A stretch of 17,477 nt of DNA from Coprinopsis marcescibilis (lineage: Eukaryota; Basidiomycota; Agaricomycetes; Agaricales; Psathyrellaceae). The stretch covers positions 4,443 to 21,919 of the forward strand of contig ML210486.1 in NCBI GenBank assembly GCA_004369085.1. Direction: 5' to 3'. The notes beneath the pieces are model-generated. The model searched no databases, was not told the origin of the DNA, and worked only from the letters and a program-made list of their open reading frames with translations. Within the stretch, counting starts at the first letter, position 1. Each line of letters begins with the position of its first letter. The position numbers and the translations under genes are program-made. Shown here piece after piece: positions 1 through 10,349 of this stretch.

Positions 1-99
1 GAAAACAATGTCAAATTGAGTCGTAGGTAGCTAGCTTAAATACAATTTAGGTAGCTACAGATGTGGATAAATAGATATATTAAAGTAGAGTGTACCGAG

Positions 100-480
100 T
101 ACACTCCACAGAAAATCCATCTGAAATACTTCTTGGATGGACCAAACAATAAGATATCAAGTACCAAGAATTACTTGGTACAGCAAAGCTATGAGCCTTC
201 ACCAAATATTTTCAACACCTTTGACATAGTCTCATACTGTTCCCCTGATGCTGGGAAACCAATAGTTCTGGCTAGCCTTGTAGTAGGTTTTGAGTTTGCC
301 TGGGTGTCCTGCCAGGATTGAGTCGGTGGTCACAGATTATCTGTTGTCAAAGTTCTTGATTTTGAGGAATGTACATTTTTCCTTTGAAGAGCAGTGCTGT
401 TTTCCCATCCTTGGTTTCTACGTGCCAATCAGCAAGATCTTTCTGTAGTTCGGTTGGAATGTCTTTCTTTCAAGCTATCT
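100..480 (-). pseudogene. Ty3/gypsy integrase N-terminal (H2C2 zinc-binding) remnant
   Basis: Reading the minus strand gives a degraded stretch typical of the spacer between RNase H and integrase of Ty3/gypsy pol. ELQKDLADWHVETKDGK is followed by LLFKGKMYIPQNQEL and then, after a one-base frame change near 322-330, by LAGHPGKLKTYYKASQNYWF and PSIRGTV. LAGHPG and NYWFP are hallmark positions of the integrase HHCC finger (known family feature). The two Cys of the finger cannot be read: the sequence around GVENIW has drifted. In-frame TGA stops lie at 470-472, 347-349, 232-234 and 199-201. Below about position 180 the resemblance fades, and I see no LTR. The fragment is old and non-functional. 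It runs in the same direction as the gypsy element at the other end of the window, but its H2C2 region cannot be compared with that element, which is cut off at the window edge. Confidence 0.82.
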
Positions 481-639
481 TGCCTTCCCTACACTCCCTT
501 TCAGCCCTGCTGCCCCTGCAAGAAGCACCCGATGCTCTTGAATCTGAGTTACGCCCATACCATAGCATGCGCCACTCTCCCCGTCTTGAGCCTCAGCCTC
601 ACATGGCAGTACCAGCGTCACCAGTGTCACTTTGTCGAA

Positions 640-2845
640 TCGTCTACAGCCGCCCGCACACCACGTTTCTAAAGGGCACTGTGCATGATGATGATAATGT
701 GTGTGGATGGCCTTTGGTCCATCCTCTCCCCTCAGCCTATGGTCTAGATGGACGAAATCCCCGAATCAGTATATTATCAAGACTACAAATCATTGAGTGA
801 GGGTACCTCCCAACGTCACCCACTCATCCCGCCCGCCACGCTCCCCTTCCCACAAGCGGGTTTGAGAGCATAGCAACATCCTAGACAAAAGTAATCCATG
901 AATCAGCCAAGTTTCCAAAAAATCGACACGAAAGACAGGGCTCACCAGCTTCCGTTTCTCCCCTCGCTTCTCCGCTGCATTGGTTCGCACATCCCGCGTC
1001 TCCCGCACCCTCGGCTCCTCAGAGATGCCATTCACACCTGACAGCCTGTAACACAGCTGCTTACATACACATACGATTACCTGTAGCACGCGCGTCTCCG
1101 TCTCTTCTCCTTAGTCTTTACCCTCGTTGTTCTTATCGTACGCCAATAGACGTCGTTCAAGTATTGTGTTTGTCGCTCGGTTCGAGTGAAGACCTCGGTC
1201 TTACACAGCCTGTCGCATCCCACCGCGGAGTGCAGTGTATGCAGTGACCGCCAGGTTTACTCGATGTGCGCTCCATAGATTAATCACGGTTAGAGATGTT
1301 GATGAGGGTCTAGGTGCAGGACAACCATCAGGGGATGGTTCTCGTGAAAGCGCTGCTTCTCAAGATGACGAAGCATGAGAGGTCGATGGTACACCCGGAG
1401 ATGGCACAAGGAATCGGTGCAAAGTCGATGCCGTTGACGAAGAGATACAGTCGCAGGCCGTGACTATAACGCGTCTGGTGTCGAACTGCATCCTGCCATC
1501 CACCACGGATGCGAGTGACACCGTTGTTTCTCGTTCTCCCGCAGCCACGAATAGGACGCCGAAAAAAAGGAGATGAGGGGCCGCGGAAGGGTCTAACGAT
1601 GGACGTGGATGGAGGCAAATAGAGCGGTGGGCAAGCGGGTCACATCGACGAATCTGGGACCCCAGCAGCATCGTTTTTCACCACCACTGGACTGTCTAGA
1701 CCTGACCACTACGCCCTCTCATCCTCCCATTTGTCCACTCGCATGGCGGGGTCCTGCACCTCATTCTCGAGTATTTGCATTGGGCAAAGTGGTGTATGGT
1801 TTTGATTTGGACGTTGAGCGAGCGCGGGGAACGAGTTGTTGGGTTTCGTTCTGCGAAGATCGGCGGTACAGGATGCGGTCCAGAAGGAAGACAGTATTGT
1901 GTGAATACTGATAATTCCGGTCGCCAGCACGGCGATGGAGGAGCGGGAACGAGGCTAGCATGGCCGTGATGTTTTTGGTGAGTGGTATTCGACTTCCCCA
2001 TGTCTACGATTCATAGTGTCAGAAAATGTTACAACGAGCCATACAGGAGTATGTGCGGACGCACCTTGCAAGCCAATGACTGGCTGTCAAATTTCGCGGC
2101 TCTGTTCCGCGATATCGCCCGATGGAAAGCATACAACCCCGTGCCAGAGCGTCTGGTCATCAGTATTCCTTGATACTGCCCGGGTGTCGGCTGGTCCAAA
2201 CGTAGCGAGCTGGCCCAGTATATGCAGCACTCGAGATCTTTGAGATCCCCAATGCGGTATGAACCTGGCTCCGGGGCTCTATAAAGCGTGGCAGGCGAGT
2301 GGGTGGGGCTGTCGTGTCGCGATAAAGGTACGGGCTGGCTACGAAGCTGTGCGATAACAGTTGCGGGCAGTGGATAGTCGTAAGCCAAGTAGTGGAATTG
2401 GAAGAACGACGAGCATGGGAGAGGAGCTGAGAAACCATTAGGGCAGGCGTATGAAGAGGGTCAACGAAACTCACAGTTCGTATACAGTAACATACTATTC
2501 ACTGGCTAGTATCATGCTAAGTACGTGGCCCATTGCTGCCCTCCATATCAGCGATACCCTGGCAGCAGCTATGTCAGCGGAGGTGTTCAGGAAAGCAGAG
2601 ATAGGCCGTACCCGCAGGTAACCGCCTGACAATCAACTTCCACACGAGGATCTTCTCAATGAGGCTATGAGCGAGACTGAAGACCTGGACCTCAATATTC
2701 GTCCTGCGCAGCGACTGCGATATGCTGAGGCTAGGCGGTCGGGCGCTCGTCGTGGATGTAACGCGAGCTGCGATGCTCGCCGCAATGAACAGCTATCTCT
2801 GGCCGGGCCGCCACGCTGATGTCATCTGAACGACGCGGTCGACCA
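640..2845. repeat. Tandem array unit A (about 2.2 kb, diverged)
   Basis: This stretch matches 4063-6280 over its whole length at an offset of about 3.42 kb, with many substitutions and indels. Anchor pairs include 1024/4450, 1751/5081 (GTCCTGCACCTCATTCT), 2071/5416 (AGCCAATGACTGGCTGTC), 2472/5884 (CACAGTTCGTATACAGT), 2542/5956 and 2801/6235. Relative to unit C it has about 150 extra bases near 1090-1235. On the minus strand, 943-1050 encodes a charged segment (LSGVNGISEEPRVRETRDV...) ending at a GT-AG-like donor near 945. Another minus segment, near 2220-2290, gives PATLYRAPEP and LKDLECC, and both recur in unit C. No frame stays open for long, and I recognise no protein family. It may be a decayed duplicated gene or an unclassified repeat. 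Confidence 0.75.
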
Positions 2846-3179
2846 AGCAAGGTTGCGTTTGGTTTCGAAGATATACCGCGTGTCAGGCCGTAGGAGGCCA
2901 TTCAGCTCTGGCGCAAGGCAGTATACTGGTTGTACGCATCTCTGAATTGGACGTGCACAGGTGGAAATACCCGTGGGCTTTGCATAAAACACTACCATCC
3001 GCTCGATAAGAGTATTGATTGATGCACATTCGAGACACCGGCAAGGATAGTCGCCAAACGTCCAAAGGGGTCATGTAGCTGCTAATTACATGATGCGCAG
3101 CAACTATTCCTCGACATCACACCGGCTTCATCCCATATCCTGCAGCACAGACATGGAAGCGGCGGGCATATATTCCAAT

Positions 3180-3830
3180 CCCACACTCTACCTTCCCAAA
3201 TCTTGTTCAAAAGCGCCGCAACATCAACCTGGACGAAAGCAAACGAATCAAGTACTCCTACAAGAAATACGGCACAAAAGATAAAACTCACCTCCTTCTC
3301 TTGCCTTCCCTCTGTTGCGTTGCCTCGTACATCCCGCTGCTCCCCCTCCCTCAACTCCCCGACAACGCTTATATGTATGGCGCAAGTGGCAGCCTCACCA
3401 GCTTCCGTTTCCGTTTTCCCCTCAGCTGCTTCGGTTTGTTCATCCCGCTTCTCCCCCCCTCTCAACAGCTCCCCTTTCAACCGGACAGCCAGCACATCCA
3501 GGGGTAACAGCACACGGGCTCACACTCAGGCTCCGCTCCTGCTCCCACATCCCCAACTTTACTTGCGATGCTCCAGAGTTCAACCCTGGCTGTGGATGCC
3601 CGTGGTGGCCTGGGTGCAGTGCTCGACTATCATCAGGATGTCTCTGTTCCCAAAGACCGAAGTGAGTGTGGGAGAAGTCAATAGAGGACGAAGAGGGCTG
3701 GATGGAACGGTCGTCCTCAACGATCTGGCATTTTCACAGCTGCCACATACAACGAACTGGGTGTGGGACAGGTCGATAGTGAGGACGAGGAGGGTTGGGA
3801 TCAACATCCAAGGGCGGCCATAGCAAAGTT
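3180..3830. repeat. Tandem array unit B (truncated copy)
   Basis: A partial third copy lies between units A and C. It corresponds roughly to A 836-1390 and C 4258-4680. The charged minus-strand module occurs twice here: at 3287-3364 (GELREGEQRDVRGNATEGRQ) and at 3397-3500 (LKGELLRGGEKRDEQTEAAE). The first ends at a canonical donor, GAG|GTGAGT on the minus strand at 3286-3291. A second module is also doubled: 3666-3702 and 3761-3798 both read like GTGTGGGA.A.GTC.ATAG..GAGGACGA.GAGGG, 95 bases apart. The end near 3830 is fuzzy. The repeated modules inside one truncated unit suggest unequal exchange, which is inference. Confidence 0.6.
3666..3798. repeat. Short direct duplication (about 37 bp, 95 bp apart)
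   Basis: The bases starting at 3666 (GTGTGGGAGAAGTCAATAGA) and at 3761 (GTGTGGGACAGGTCGATAGT) are diverged direct repeats inside unit B. Related sequence occurs once in unit C near 4660 and, more weakly, in unit A near 1378. Confidence 0.6.
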
Positions 3831-4062
3831 CCATGAACTGTCAATGGCGATGGTAAAGAGACTGCGAGCGCAGACACCGTCGCAGCCTGACGAGGATGGC
3901 TGGCACCTGTAATGCAACTGGTACTTTTATGGTTCAAGAGCCTTCGGTGCTCTTACTGCAGCAAGGTGCAACGACGAATGAGCCCTGAGGCTACTAGACA
4001 CCAGCGACGAGGACGACAGGTTCCTTTCAGCTGCCACGCTTGCATTTCGCATTGCAGTGCCC

Positions 4063-6280
4063 TCCGTAGACCGTACACCGCGATTTCAAAGTACATGCAT
4101 GAGAAGCACAATAGATTCAATAGCCGCGAACTGCTCTCCGGTCCGTCCTCTCCCCTTCAGCCCGCGCCCTAGACCTTGAATCTGAATTGGTAGATGTCCA
4201 AGAACGGAGAACCACTGAATGAACGTACCTCGCAACGTCGCCCACACATCCCGCCCACCACGCTACGCTAACCACGGGCTGCTCGAAAGCGCAGCAAAAT
4301 CCTGGAAGAGAGCAAGCGGCACTCGATTCAGCGACCTATCCACAAACATGAAACGAAAGGTAGGCTCACCAGAAAGTTCTCTTCCTCCCCTCGCTTCTCC
4401 GCTGCATCGGTTCGTACACTCGCCTCTCTCGCTTTCTCGGCTCCTCAGCGATGTCATTCACACCTGATAGCCTGGAGCACAGATCGCAGTGGATGCAGTG
4501 GCACCAAACTTTACTCGAGGTGCGGGTGCGCTCCTGAGATCGAGACCAATCGCGGTTGTCGATGCCGACGAAGATTGGATGCAGTCTTCGACGCCAATAA
4601 GGATATGGGCCTGGTACATTCGCTGCTTCTAATGACAATGAAGCGCATTTGGATGAGTCATGAAGTCGATGGAGAGGACAATTAGGGTTAAATTGAACTT
4701 TCGAAAACGGCGCAAGGGATTGGTGCACTGTCGATGTCGTAGGCGGTGCCAATGACGAAGGGATACAGCCGCAGCTCGATGAGAGCGGCCGTGACGATGA
4801 CGCGTGGTGTTGCCCTGGATTTGCGTGTTTGCCCTAGCCGACTGACGATGTCCAAGGACCCTGCTCTCCACTGCCGATGAGGATGATACGCTCGTTGTGA
4901 TGCAGTCACCCTGAACGAAGGCGACGATGAGTGACCGGGCAGGGAAGGTTTGACGGTGGACACGAGCATGAATGTAGACGGATCCAGGTCGCCAGCAGCA
5001 CCGCCGTTCCCCACCAACACACTGTTCACACCCCACCACTGCGCCCTCTCGCCCCCAAACTCTTCCCCCCACAGCACGAGGTCCTGCACCTCATTCTGGA
5101 GCATCTGCACTGGGCAATGTGGTGTATGGTGTGGATTTGGAATTTGATCGAGAGGGCGGGGAATGAGTTGCTGGGCTTCGTTCTGCGAGGAGCGATGGTA
5201 CAGAATGCGGCCGAAAAGGACGACAGTACGGTGTGAGTACTGCTAATTGCACCACGATGTAGGAGCGGGGAACGAGGGTAGCATGGCCGCAAAGTGGTGG
5301 GGCGGGTGGTATTGGTATTCGACGTGCCCAATTTCTAAATTCGGGATCTAACGATTCACAGTGTCAGATACGTGACAACGATTCAGAGGGAAAGCGTTTG
5401 CAAACGCACCTTGTAAGCCAATGACTGGCTGTCCAGTTCCGCGGATCTGTGAGCATGTCGCCCGAGTGCTGTCAAGTTGGTCCAGACGTAGCGCGCTGGC
5501 CAGGTACCTGCAGCACTCGAGATCTTCGAGTTCCCGAAACGGCTCCGGGGCTCCATAAAGGGTGGCGGGCCAGTTGGTGGAGGGTGGTCGCGTCGTGATA
5601 AGATGATAGGCCGTAGGTCTCGGGGGAGGAAGCACTGGGACGCGATTGGAGGTCGTAGCCTGTCTGCTAGGTGCATTGGATTGCGGACGGTTCCGGATTC
5701 AAAGTGGTCAGGTGCTGCTGTGTTGGTGGTGAACTGCTCGATTGGCTACGAAGCTGTGGGATTGTAGTTGCAGACCGTGGGTGGTTGTAAGCCGAGTGGC
5801 GCAATTGGAGGGATGACGAGCATGAGAGGAACAGAGCTGATACACCGTTAGGGCAAGCAATTATAGAGAGGTACGAAAGAACGCACAGTTCGTATACAGT
5901 GACATGCTATTCGCCAGTCAATCTCAGGCTCAACGCCCAATATCCGGTGTTATCCTCCATATCAGCGATACCCTGGCTGGCCAAAGCACCAAGTCAGAGG
6001 ATGGATTCAGCAAAGCAGATGTTGGCAACGTACCTCATCAACCTCACCGCGATCTACTTCCACGCGACGAACTGTTCACTGAGGCTACGAGCAGGTTAGA
6101 AGTCCAGGACGTCGTTATTCGTCTTGCTCAGCGACTGTGATATCCTGAGGATGCTAGTTGGCTAGGCGGTCGGGTGCTCGTCGTGGTTGTAGCGCGAGGC
6201 TGAGCTTGGTGGGCAGCGATGCTCGGCTATCTCCGGCCGGGCCGCCAGGCCTAAGATGTCATAATAGTACAGCGTCGACT
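4063..6280. repeat. Tandem array unit C (about 2.2 kb, diverged)
   Basis: This is the partner of unit A and collinear with it from about 4063/640 to about 6280/2845. Both end shortly after the shared GGCCGGGCCGCCA (6235 and 2801), so the boundary is fairly sharp. The minus strand repeats the charged module at 4371-4473 (RLSGVNDIAEEPRKRERRV) next to a GTGAGC donor-like site, and the PATLYGAPEP / LEDLECC segment near 5505-5575. The plus strand has an open stretch, 5060-5236 (EVLHLILEHLHWAMWCMVWI...NELLGFVLRG), whose counterpart in unit A (1740-1900) is frameshifted. Both strands therefore keep coding-like stretches at the same place, and I cannot decide which strand was the gene. No product is recognised. 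Confidence 0.75.
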
Positions 6281-6576
6281 CTTGAGCTTCAAGGCACTGT
6301 CCACTGTACAGCTGCGGGTATTCATTACAATCACTCCATCCAACACCTCAAGCTCGTCCATAGCCGCTCCACTATCACCCTATACTCGCTGTTACCAAAA
6401 GTGACCGCCATCATTGATGTTCCCACAGACCATGATCCTGTTGTCCCTCAATAACTTTGATGATAAGTCAACTCCTACTGACAGGAATCCCATAAAATTT
6501 AATATCATGCTAGATTATCACACTACATGCAACAATATTAAGTCAGAATCCAGTATGACCACCCTTTGCTTTAGGG
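6281..6576. other. Unannotated interval after the tandem array
   Basis: After the end of unit C the sequence becomes AT-richer. I see no recognisable protein, repeat or RNA here. Confidence 0.5.
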
Positions 6577-7134
6577 ATGGAACACAAAGGGTGCAACATG
6601 TTATTTGTAGATGTTTATGCGCCATCATTTTGGCGGTCACTTTTGGTAATAGCAAGTAGAAAACGATTGTGGCCTGTCAAGTTCTTCATTTGCCCAGCCT
6701 CAGGTGCACTCCCTCGTACAAGCTTCTCCCACCATGACTGGATCCATAGATTGGTCATAGTGTGCATGGAACTTGAGCTACACTTGAGTATCGATGCCAG
6801 AACATATGTTTCATATCAAAGGGGGAGCGGAAAGTATAGTAATGACCTCCGCCTGTCTTTCAAGTTTAGACTTTCCTTTCAGCGCTGAGCTCAGGTATAT
6901 CGTCAGCTGTATACACTTCTATGTTGCAGGACGTGTAGATATGTAGTTGATGAATGTATTGCTGACTTAGAGGAAGTATGTGAGAATAGAAGGTTGGTCG
7001 ATGTTGCGTGTTGCAACACTACCGGTAGGATGAAGACCCTATGCAACGACCTGAGAAGAATTGATCGGATTTGTAAAGTGCATACCATCCAATCAGGGCC
7101 ATATGTTACCCATCCCATTCTACTGGGTGCTTAA
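6577..7134 (+). pseudogene. Possible decayed ORF, unknown protein
   Basis: One plus-strand frame is open for 186 codons except for a single TGA at 6886-6888. The part before the stop is a 103-codon ORF with no recognised motif. The part after it has no start codon but looks protein-like and Cys-rich (CRYVVDECIADLEEVCENRR, then VDVACCNTTGRMKTLCNDL). The Cys spacing does not fit hydrophobins. The only lesion is a TGA, as in the other decayed frames here, but a frame of this length with one stop could occur by chance. Function unknown. The alternative is non-coding DNA. Confidence 0.22.
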
Positions 7135-7601
7135 CTCACCCACCACCTAGGTCAGGACCCCTGTCATGTTATCTACTATCTACATCTTATGAGAGTCCTG
7201 TTTACTGCATAGTATAATCTTCCATAGGCTCTCCCAAACATATGTTTGTGATATCTTGGAGATTTGAATCAGTCGGAAGAGTACTTTGGGGGATATCAAT
7301 TGTTTACTTTCAGCTGTCCAAGTTGTTTTTTGGAAACCCTATGGGTGATTTGATATCTTAACAGACATCACTATGGAGTACGCAGGAGTAACCTTGGTTT
7401 CATCTCTGTATTAGGTGAATGTGTATCATTCCCTACGTTTATTCATCTAAAAATATATAGTGGTCTCTCCCTCAACCAGTCAACATAATAGCCGTTGCGA
7501 GCCTGAGGAAATAGGAGCTCTATTAGTGTGGTATATGACATCCGTGGGTAAATAAGTTTGGTTCTAGAATGAAGATGGGACGCTGTAGAGGATGTCATAT
7601 A
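7135..7601. other. Intergenic DNA, 3' side of the peroxygenase pseudogene
   Basis: No ORF, RNA gene or inverted repeat was recognised. For the minus-strand peroxygenase remnant this interval would hold the 3' UTR and terminator. I could not pick out a convincing polyadenylation signal. Confidence 0.45.
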
Positions 7602-8102
7602 TCAGCCCTGCCTGTAGGGGAAGACCTGAGGACAATCTACAAGTCCCTGGTCAACCAGAGCGTCATAGAAAAAGCCCAGATTGATGTTGAGATTCCTGAG
7701 CAAGACACCAGTGGGCTCTGGATACAGTCCACAGACAGTGACATTGATGAAGCCGGTGTAGAACACACATGTGTCCGCCAAGCTCCCAAGGCTGTGATCT
7801 GCGACATAGCTGTCTACTCCATTGACATTCCTTCCAGGCTTGACAGGATGAGCAATGTAGATAATGTTGATGCCTTCAATTGCAGTAGGCTGCGTAGCGC
7901 GGAAGAAGCTGAGTGCTGAATCCATGTCAAGTTGTCTGGCTTTGTCAGTCCCGTGATGGCAACCATTGACGAAGAAGTTGACTGGAAATACGGCCTCAGA
8001 GTATGCTGCTTTGTGACGGAAGCCTGTGAAGCTGAATTCGGGATTGATGGCAATGGATTCTTGGACACCATGGTAGCAAAGCTCTGCGGCAATGCTGAGG
8101 TT

Positions 8103-9121
8103 ATAATACTGGGGATGTCCAACTCCAGGCAACAGCGCAGCAGTGATCTCGGATCAATTTCCTCCAAGGCTTTCAAAATTTTTGAAACATGAGCAGCTTG
8201 CCTTGTAGTACTCCATTTTTGTTCAAATAAAGAGATATTCCATGATTTCAACACACAATCTTTCATTATATGCCACTTACATATATTGGAAAATTTGAGG
8301 GAGAACACCCAGATATGCTCAATATCCAGGGATTTCCCTGCCATTTGGGCTCAAATGACCATTTCCCTATCAACACCATGAGTTCTTGACATACTCGAAT
8401 GTCCAAGTGCTCAAAAGAAAACGCTCGTTAAGGGCTACAACCCTCCACGAGTGGATTTGCATATTTATTGCTGCAATACCATCAACCCCCCCCCCTGTGA
8501 ATGCGGGGTTTGAAGGCATTCCAAGCAGGTATTTGAAAGTGTAATTGCAGAAAAGTGTTCCAAAGGGGTGCAAACCTGGTACATATGTAGTCAAATGAAC
8601 ACAGAGACCATTCCCTGGAGTGGAGATAGACATTTGGTACTGAATATACCTACGGAATGTACACAAGATAGATCATGATACAATGGGTTAAAAACTCTGA
8701 AAACCTACCAGACTCTTTTCAAAGGATAAATACACGCATGTGCGAAATTTCAGCCCAAGGGGACATGATCATGGCTGGAAATAATGAAAACTCAGGGAGC
8801 AGGAGGATGCCTTCCCCTCAACCATGCGGATCATTGTGCATGATGCGCCCAGACAGGGGCACTTCACGCACCTTTAGCCCATTTATAGGACAGATGTTGC
8901 CTGTTCCATGCTTATAACATGCTAATGTACTCTGAAGAGACCTAATACAGCTATTAGATGTCTCCAAAAAATGCTCACAGTGCATAAAGCATAATAGATG
9001 GTGTTTCTCTGCGAAATGAGTGCTTGGGAACAGCAAGTTTCAGCTTTTGCAGGGATCGGTGATGGAATTCCCAAAAATGGCCGCCGCAGCGGTCAGCGGA
9101 GTTGGACATCCCCAATAATAC
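8103..9121. mobile_element. Non-autonomous TIR DNA transposon (1,005 bp) with 7-bp target duplication
   Basis: The element spans 8110-9114. Its ends are perfect 17-bp inverted repeats: TGGGGATGTCCAACTCC at 8110-8126 and its complement at 9098-9114. It is flanked by the direct repeat ATAATAC at 8103-8109 and 9115-9121. Removing the element plus one ATAATAC rejoins the minus-strand codons for the family-typical GYYNLSIAAEL of the peroxygenase, which independently supports the boundaries. The inside holds no ORF that looks like a transposase, so it should depend on an enzyme encoded elsewhere. It contains a C-run near 8486-8498. A 7-bp duplication fits none of the commonest superfamilies cleanly (hAT usually 8, Mutator 9-11, Tc1/mariner TA), so the superfamily is undecided. 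Confidence 0.88.
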
Positions 9122-9386
9122 CCTCTGCCGTATTGATTGCCGCCAGACTTGCATCACCTTCTGATGTTCTGTGGTTGCTCAGTCCAGTGGCGAGTGCGGG
9201 AAGAGGTGGACTAGGACCTGTTTTTGTTGTCTTACCCCCAATGCTGATCAAGTCGGTGACAAGGTTTCCATTGAGTAGGTGGGTGGAGTACGTCACAACT
9301 CAAGCTGCAGAGTTCTCCATGTTGAACCCGTCTTGAACTGCTTGTATGATTTCAGCTGGTGTGGCAACACCATCTTGAGGAAGGTA

Positions 9387-9436
9387 CTGTTAAATCATCA
9401 ATCAGTTTTGGCTGTTGGTTGCAGCAATGTACTTAC
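9387..9436 (-). other. Intron 1 of the peroxygenase pseudogene (50 nt)
   Basis: The minus-strand donor GTAAGT follows the codons for LASHG, and the acceptor AACAG precedes TAC CTT CCT (YLP). Joining gives the family-typical N-T-L-A-x-H-G-Y-L-P. The phase is 0 and the length is typical for basidiomycetes. Confidence 0.85.
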
Positions 9437-9790
9437 ACCATGCGAAGCCAAGGTATTCATGCCAGGACACGGCCCCCGAATGTCACCACGTCTCCCAGCC
9501 TTCCAGGGATGGGATGCATCATCTACCAGTTTGGTCCCGGTATAGTTCAATGGGCCAGGTGGTGCCAACGGTAGCTTGGCGTCAAGATAGGCTGCAGTGT
9601 CCTCAGGCTGTCTGCCTCTCAGACCACAAGGAGATGTGTATGAAGGAAATCCTGCGACGCTGTTGATGATAGCACACAAGAGGATCACGAGAGAAGTATT
9701 AAAAGCGTGGGCAATCATTCTGAGCTGAGAGCTCAAGAGTTGGCGATGTTGAGAGTTGGTGGTAGATGGTCTATGTAAGGCATTCTCGAC

Positions 9791-9798
9791 TTTATATG
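9791..9798 (-). promoter_or_regulatory. TATA box of the peroxygenase gene
   Basis: The minus strand reads GGCATATAAAGTCG, about 55-62 nt upstream of the ATG at 9736. That spacing suits a fungal core promoter with a short 5' leader. It is probably a relic, because the gene is broken. Confidence 0.55.
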
Positions 9799-9800
9799 CC

Positions 9801-10349
9801 TCTTTCTCGTTCCTACCGAGTAGGAGGGCTTAACCTACAGCTCGCAGCGATGCCTTCCGAACTCAAGGAGATTTAATATCAGAGGGCTGTCCCTCATGCG
9901 CTCCCTAGATGCATCCACCCCACATTTTAGTCCCTCTTCAGGCAAAGATTTTTTGTATATTGGCAACACACTGGGGACGGCACTTGCACAGTGCATGCCC
10001 AGGGCCTTCATGTCCTTGTGCTGGATTTGGGCCATTTCTACAGCCTTTTACCACTCTCCCTCAAGTACAGAGTACCGTCAGGTCTTATTCCATTGTACTC
10101 TGCAGCCGATATTGGATTAATATCACAGGAAAATGACTTCAGGTCGTGTCAAACCAAATAGGTACACTGCCTAGCGAGTATAATGGACATGTAAGAACCT
10201 GCACTTACATGCTAGCTTGAGCACAGAGAAAGCGGTCAATGTCAGAGATGGAACAGAATGAGAGGAAGGAAATGTTCAAGTCATGAATCCAACTTCGTGG
10301 TGATGCCTTTTAACTTTGAGTGGCTGTGCGCAACCAGTGGCAACAGCCG
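9801..10349. other. Unannotated upstream interval
   Basis: Upstream of the peroxygenase promoter I see only short, unconvincing frames on both strands and no repeat pair or RNA gene. Confidence 0.45.

Larger units (their letters stand above)
7602..9736 (-). pseudogene. Unspecific peroxygenase (heme-thiolate, chloroperoxidase family) pseudogene
   Basis: UPOs are secreted heme-thiolate enzymes that use H2O2 to oxygenate organic substrates (family knowledge). Exon 1 (9437-9736, 100 codons) has an N-terminal hydrophobic signal segment (SLVILLCAIINSVAG) and SHPWKAGRRGDIRGPCPGMN. The Cys of PCP at residue 90 would be the axial heme ligand. A 50-nt intron (9387-9436, GTAAGT..CAG) follows. Exon 2 begins YLPQDGV and continues through GFNMENS, YSTHLLNGNLVTDLISIGGK and EGDAS. 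After the inserted element, GYYNLSIAAEL, SEAVFPVNFFVNG, QLDMDSALSFFR and a CPQVFPY C-terminus follow, ending at 7602. Lesions: a TGA at 9300-9302; a deletion and frame change just after EGDAS that removes the expected Arg and Glu of the PCP-EGD-R-E signature; a small deletion after SALSFFR; and the 1-kb transposon at 8110-9114. Clearly inactive. Confidence 0.9.

Noticed and set aside
1..60. TAGGTAGCTA repeated twice near 26-58
   Set aside because: A 10-bp direct repeat in AT-rich DNA at the window edge, too little to call a site.
3900..3990. Inverted similarity between about 495-560 and 3925-3970 (TTCAAGAGC...GGTGCT)
   Set aside because: Only about 15-20 scattered identities. It could be chance and does not fit the direct orientation of the array.
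6900..7134. Hydrophobin-like cysteine pattern
   Set aside because: Hydrophobins have eight Cys with two CC pairs in a fixed order and a signal peptide. The spacing and start here do not fit.
7569..8192. Plus-strand ORFs over 7569-7919 and 7932-8192
   Set aside because: They lie opposite the C-terminal half of the peroxygenase remnant, whose minus frame matches the family. They are antisense shadows.
8484..8514. C-run and short AACCCC...GGGGTT hairpin
   Set aside because: Seen near the middle of the TIR element. The stem is too short and the homopolymer too simple to call a functional structure.
8370..8666. Minus-strand 98-codon ORF inside the TIR element
   Set aside because: Considered as an exon of the peroxygenase or a transposase fragment. 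It matches neither and lies within the inserted element.
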